A stretch of DNA of 7,897 nt from JBEKDJ01 sp050014415 (GTDB lineage Bacteria; Desulfobacterota; BSN033; UBA1163). The notes under the pieces were generated by a model, which was not told where the DNA came from, made no database searches, and saw only the letters and a list, made by a program, of their open reading frames with translations. Both the position numbers and the translations under genes were made by a program. The stretch lies in the NCBI GenBank assembly GCA_050014415.1, contig JBEKDJ010000222.1, positions 1 to 7,897 of the forward strand, written 5' to 3'. Below, one piece after another: positions 5,987 to 7,897 of the stretch. The stretch's first letter is position 1. Each line of letters begins with the position of its first letter.

Positions 5987-7163
5987 ACTTGTTAACAATT
6001 TCCTCAAGTATAGATTTATCTATTTGGAAGAAATCAAAAATTACAAAAAGAGGGGTCGTAAGTTTTTGAACAAGATTGACAAGGTCAGGCTCAATTCTTT
6101 CCATCGCTGTCTCAAGCTCGGTATAAACTTCATCTTCGATAGCTTTGCCGTGTATACCAAGTTCCCTACTGGACGTCGCGCTAATATTGCGGCCTTTAAG
6201 GCCACCATGACGAAAACCGATTAAAAGACGGGAATCGGGCTGCACTTTTAAACCTGTGTAAAGACGGACAGCATAAAGAAGAGCTTCAGTTATTCTGACT
6301 ATCCTTGTGTTGAAAAAAATAGAGTTAGGCTTCCTTGAGTCTTCAAAAAGGCTTTTCAGTAAATAGAATGAGCCATCTTTTCTGATTGTCCAATAATCAT
6401 ATTTTCTTGCCTCAACGGTGCTTCTGTCTTCAACATTGATTTCAGCGACAATACCATCAGCTTTAGGCTTTGGACGAAACTCCTCTCTGTTGTGAAGAAC
6501 TACTCCTATTGGCCACCCAAATGTATGAATCTGAGCCGCATCAGCAACTTGTACCAGCTCGACCTGGGAAGCACTTAATTTCTGATCGGGCAATGTCATC
6601 TTCAGTTCCATGAAGCCTGTTTTGCCGCATTCCTTCAGCCCAAGCAATGCTATCTCCCTGTTCCTATCTATCCAGCCATCATCCCACGGAGAAACAATTG
6701 GTGTTGATGTTGAATAAGATGGTAACGTTGATAAACGCCTCTTGATGCGTTTTTCTAATTCCTCTTTGAACCCCTTAAGTTTGGTTGGGTCCCAAAACAA
6801 GATATCATAACCGCTTAAATCGAAATGTATTTTGGGACCCCCCTTTTTATGATTTGGACTCTCTTGATTATGGTCTTCGCGGGCCGTCAATATTAAATTT
6901 CTAAATTTGTCTAAACCCATAGCATATCCAATTTCAAGATAACAATTAGGGCGTTCATTGGTAAGGTCAGCAATGATAATATCCGAGTCTTCAATAAAAT
7001 TAACTATCTCGCTTTTTAACAAGCGACCCTCGTTATGTTTGTCGACCCGTTTCGGATCAAGACCAGAATTCTTTGCCGCAGGGACAAAGACCTCCCGAAA
7101 AACATTGTCTAAGTCAGGGTTCCCGATTTGCATAATAACAAAAGCTTGTTTCATCGCACTCAT
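5964..7163 (-). CDS. nucleoside deoxyribosyltransferase/TIR-like effector candidate
   Basis: The 399-aa protein begins with a Rossmann-like domain (residues 5-145) of the type found in nucleoside 2-deoxyribosyltransferases and related TIR-like or DRHyd domains: AFVIMQI at 7-13, D41 with EGR at 45-47, the strand DIIIADLTNERPN at 61-73 and YLEIGYAMGL at 75-84, in which E77 is the expected catalytic glutamate. Members either move bases between nucleosides or split N-glycosidic bonds, and relatives are effectors in phage-defence systems that deplete nucleotides or NAD. Residues 146-399 are not recognised; they mix strands (183-270) with helices (285-305, 340-395) and could sense a trigger. An AAGGA six bases before the ATG at 7163 fixes the start. 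A second ATG three codons on is possible. Composition is AT-rich compared with the restriction genes. It is flanked by repeats A and B, so it appears to be a single-gene unit. Confidence 0.75.
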   Translation of the reverse strand: MSAMKQAFVIMQIGNPDLDNVFREVFVPAAKNSGLDPKRVDKHNEGRLLKSEIVNFIEDSDIIIADLTNERPNCYLEIGYAMGLDKFRNLILTAREDHNQESPNHKKGGPKIHFDLSGYDILFWDPTKLKGFKEELEKRIKRRLSTLPSYSTSTPIVSPWDDGWIDRNREIALLGLKECGKTGFMELKMTLPDQKLSASQVELVQVADAAQIHTFGWPIGVVLHNREEFRPKPKADGIVAEINVEDRSTVEARKYDYWTIRKDGSFYLLKSLFEDSRKPNSIFFNTRIVRITEALLYAVRLYTGLKVQPDSRLLIGFRHGGLKGRNISATSSRELGIHGKAIEDEVYTELETAMERIEPDLVNLVQKLTTPLFVIFDFFQIDKSILEEIVNKFVDGRVT

Positions 7164-7188
7164 TTTCCTTAAAAATAAGTTGTGTTTT

Positions 7189-7257
7189 CAGATAACGGTT
7201 CGAGTGCTTCGGTAGGGTGAAGCCTTAGGGTGTTTACCTCAAGCGCTCTGTTACCTG
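7189..7257 (-). repeat. inverted repeat A, attC-like
   Basis: This 69-bp element lies between the right-edge orphan gene and the deoxyribosyltransferase-like gene and is the partner of repeat B. Its nested inverted pairs are plus-strand AGATAAC (7190-7196) with GTTACCT (7250-7256), six of seven, and GAGTGCTT (7202-7209) with AAGCGCTC (7241-7248), seven of eight. Spacers are five and one bases, exactly as in B. On the coding strand it ends in GTTATCT, 26 bases before the ATG at 7163. The centre contains a small GCTTC/GAAGC hairpin that B lacks. The 76 bases between it and the orphan gene stop hold no gene that I can support. Confidence 0.6.
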
Positions 7258-7267
7258 CCGCTGCGGA
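7251..7267 (-). repeat. 17-bp repeat shared with 4545-4561
   Basis: On the coding strand it reads TCCGCAGCGGCAGGTAA, 15 of 17 bases identical to the copy before the endonuclease gene, and overlaps the first bases of repeat A. The shared part is outside the A/B homology, so it is a separate similarity. Confidence 0.4.
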
Positions 7268-7333
7268 CAATCAACCAATAGAACCCTCCCGTTTTTTCTT
7301 TCAAAATGCCTTTGAGCGCTGGTTCCGAGTTTC

Positions 7334-7897
7334 TTAAATAACTTGCCCCCTGCTCTCCTCTTTTACATTCTTTAACTTTGCAAGCAGTTCTTTTGTCTTT
7401 ATTCCAACACTGTTTGTATCGTAAAATTCAACATAATTTCTGGTTTCTCGAAAATGCCATTTTTGAACCATAACAAAGTAATTACTTAGCCACCTTGGCT
7501 GATAGGGCAAAAGAAATATAGCATGTCGATGGAGGCTTTTTCTGACCGCTTCCGAAACATCTTGATTTCTGGAAAAGAAAATACAATCAGTTAATGGTAT
7601 ATTTATTAGACTGCGCAATTCCATCATGTCAGTATAGCTAAATGGACTTCTCTTTCGTGTAGGTCCAGGGTCGATTTGAAAAGCCTTCTTTATGTCCTCA
7701 CTGGAGGACATCAATTTCAAAAACTTTTTTATAAGTCTGTTTTTTCCAGAAACAATAAAAGGTTTTACGATAGGGTAGTTATCTATAATTTTATCCCTCT
7801 CAAATGCGAAACCAAACGGTTTTTCCTTATTTGCTATTCTATTAAATTCAAAAGGATGGAGTTCGGACAATGAAATATAACCGCGATCATTGACCTT
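7334..7897 (-). CDS. unrecognised protein, 5' end outside the window
   Basis: The reading frame is open to the right edge of the window, where it reads K-V-N-D-R-G-Y-I-S-L before a TTG at 7870 that could act as a start. I treat the gene as partial because the frame shows no stop before the edge and no ATG or clear ribosome site is seen. The visible 188 codons encode a basic, soluble-looking protein with a helix rich in lysine (roughly 40-75), a strand-rich stretch CIFFSRNQD and then aromatic-rich segments (YQPRWLSNYF, QKWHFRETRNY) before a lysine-rich tail. I recognise no domain. Its base composition is the most AT-rich of the window, and it is followed by repeat A, so it may be one more cassette-borne gene. 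Function unknown. Confidence 0.6.
   Translation of the reverse strand, partial: KVNDRGYISLSELHPFEFNRIANKEKPFGFAFERDKIIDNYPIVKPFIVSGKNRLIKKFLKLMSSSEDIKKAFQIDPGPTRKRSPFSYTDMMELRSLINIPLTDCIFFSRNQDVSEAVRKSLHRHAIFLLPYQPRWLSNYFVMVQKWHFRETRNYVEFYDTNSVGIKTKELLAKLKNVKEESRGQVI

Noticed and set aside
5881..7257. Repeats A and B as a CRISPR array
   Set aside because: Only two copies, 1.3 kb apart with a full gene between them, and imperfect identity; there is no spacer pattern and no cas gene.

Overview
All seven genes supported here lie on the minus strand, so the window reads from right to left. A lipoprotein signal (lipobox LCGC) and a second exported protein point to a Gram-negative bacterium. The sequence alone does not place it further. 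The gene mix (restriction-modification, a HEPN protein, a deoxyribosyltransferase-like protein, orphans) is typical of an accessory defence region next to ordinary chromosomal genes.

Layout in reading order. (1) 7897-7334: 3' part of an unrecognised gene cut by the window edge. (2) 7257-7189: inverted repeat A. (3) 7163-5964: 399-aa protein with an N-terminal nucleoside deoxyribosyltransferase/TIR-like domain and an unknown C-terminal half. (4) 5949-5881: inverted repeat B, about 75% identical to A. (5) 5877-4786: 363-aa protein with two zinc-ribbon-like regions and a C-terminal HEPN-type RNase motif. (6) 4708-4640: inverted-repeat region C, then a candidate promoter with an embedded palindrome. 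(7) 4522-3563 and 3558-1960: a two-gene type II restriction-modification operon, a XamI-family endonuclease (family specificity GTCGAC) and an N6-adenine methyltransferase with an NPPY motif. (8) 1928-1860: inverted repeat D. (9) 1827-66: a tightly coupled pair, an exported protein of unknown function and a TPR lipoprotein, which look like envelope genes rather than defence.

The main pattern is that every boundary between unrelated units carries a 67-69 bp imperfect inverted repeat. On the coding strand each runs from ANNNAAC to GTTNNNY, and the GTT end faces the start of the next gene. This is the outline of integron attC sites, so 1860-7897 may be an array of defence gene cassettes: orphan, deoxyribosyltransferase-like effector, zinc-ribbon HEPN effector, restriction-modification pair. 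No integrase is in the window and the L-box spacing of A-C is not canonical, so this is a hypothesis. The A/B homology and the inverted repeats themselves are direct observations. The best candidates for undescribed function are the zinc-ribbon HEPN protein and the deoxyribosyltransferase-like protein.
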